Source: Bombyx mori
Lineage: Eukaryota; Arthropoda; Insecta; Lepidoptera; Bombycidae
Reading direction: 5' to 3'
NCBI RefSeq assembly: GCF_030269925.1
Contig: NC_085124.1
Location: 2,728,001 to 2,792,000 of the forward strand
DNA length: 64,000 nt
This document shows, piece after piece, positions 63,136-64,000 of the stretch; the stretch's first letter is position 1; each line of letters starts with the position of its first letter. The position numbers were made by a program, and so were the translations under genes. The notes beneath the pieces were generated by a model. It was not told the origin of the DNA, ran no database searches, and saw only the letters and a program-made list of their open reading frames with translations.

Positions 63136-63414
63136 ATGAATCAGATGAGAATTTTTCCTGTTGTTCATCATATTGTTTTCAAGATAAAAACGATTGTAAC
63201 TTTCTTTCGTATTTCAATATATAACTTCCATAAAAATTTAAATCTGTGGGATTTCGTCAATAAAAAAGACATCCATACCACATATCGACGTCCCAACACT
63301 AACAACGTAACCCCTGATCCTATACAGTATTGGTATGTAAGCAATTATAACAATAATAATTCATTCGATATGTTTGACAACTTCAAAAGTCACAGGGACT
63401 TATTTCAGGAATAG
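63136..63414 (+). CDS. Possible coding exon or ORF, unknown
   Basis: An open frame of 92 codons whose second half (LWDFVNKKDI, YRRPNTNNVTPDPIQYWYVS, NYNNNNSFDMFDNF) has a protein-like composition and little low-complexity DNA. A splice-acceptor-like GTTTTCAAG at 63175-63183 would open it in phase 0. No motif, partner exon or poly(A) signal confirms it. It may be the last exon of another gene, or chance. Confidence 0.25.
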   Translation: MNQMRIFPVVHHIVFKIKTIVTFFRISIYNFHKNLNLWDFVNKKDIHTTYRRPNTNNVTPDPIQYWYVSNYNNNNSFDMFDNFKSHRDLFQE

Positions 63415-63419
63415 GTTAA

Positions 63420-64000
63420 TTCAAGTGCATTTTGGTTTAAGTGTCGAAGAGTGGGTATTTGGGACCGTCTGGTTAGCTTCGTCGACCGTATCTTTTTGTT
63501 TGAGGAGCTGACCTACTAATATATCGAAAATCTTTGCAACTATATAGAGTAATTTAATTCGCATTTTTGTGGCGTAAACAATTAAGACTTTTGATGAGAT
63601 GAGATTGAGAGAGATGAGTAAAATTCAGTAGTATATTTCGATAAAAATCGGAAATATAATTTGAGAAGGAACAAAATTCAAAAAGTTATTTCGTTCTTTT
63701 TAAGATTATCCAAACTTAATTGAAATCCTGAGATAAGTACAGGTTTTTCTGAACAAGTAACACGATCATCTAGCCGATGATGCATTACATACTCATGGAC
63801 AGACTTCCGATATGAAATTAGGGCATCGTACAATAAAAATTTAACTCGGACGTATATTTTTATGTACGGCTTAAAATGCGCAAAACGAAAAAAACAATTA
63901 TTTATTTTTTATTTATTTATTTATTTATGTACACACAAAAAGGAAGACATAATACAGAGTAATAGGAAAATTATGTACAAAGGCACTGCTTATTTCTTTA
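63420..64000. other. Right edge, nothing recognised
   Basis: AT-rich sequence with a TTTAT simple repeat at 63898-63925. No supported gene. Confidence 0.4.

Overview
The window is nuclear DNA of a silkmoth (Bombyx mori or a very close relative). The evidence is the dense coverage by the Bm1 SINE (about 24 substantial copies on both strands), lepidopteran Helitron ends, mariner and Jockey/RTE-type LINE remains, AT-rich introns with GT-AG borders, and insect-type proteins. All exon structures were worked out by eye from reading frames and splice sites; no alignment or database search was run.

Layout. 1-2876: 3' part of a Jockey-like LINE whose ORF2 is open to the left window edge and which ends in a poly(A) tail. 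3-8.6 kb: intergenic DNA with LINE and SINE debris. 8665-24239 (+): a complete 16-exon aldehyde oxidase gene (1265 codons plus stop), whose introns are full of Bm1 copies, LINE scraps, a Helitron and an inverted-repeat element. 24.3-30.1 kb: gene-free DNA with several MITE-like inverted repeats and Helitron ends. 30134-34761 (+): a four-exon gene for a 163-residue protein with four membrane spans. 35425-36669: a broken mariner. 37081-37511: a GC-rich element with terminal inverted repeats. 40182-48087 (-): a complete endogenous retrovirus-like (errantivirus, Ty3/Gypsy with env) element with identical 191-bp LTRs, a GTAC target duplication, open gag, pol and env, and a textbook -1 frameshift heptamer at the gag stop. 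51955-55075 (+) and 56309-62273 (-): two more four-span membrane protein genes (160 and 184 residues), facing each other tail to tail.

Host biology. The aldehyde oxidase has both 2Fe-2S clusters, the FAD segment and the molybdopterin domain in order, so it should be a working molybdo-flavoenzyme. In insects this family covers odorant or xenobiotic aldehyde clearance and related oxidations; the substrate here cannot be told. The three small membrane proteins share length, four hydrophobic spans and intron phases 0-0-1 at matching places, so they look like one dispersed local gene family of unknown function.

Mobile DNA dominates. Bm1 full-length copies consist of a tRNA-like head with A and B boxes plus a body, and their 3' tail resembles the tail of a second, separate repeat family, which suggests shared retrotransposition machinery. 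The retroviral element is the youngest insertion visible; the mariner and the LINE C-terminal pieces are old and frameshifted.
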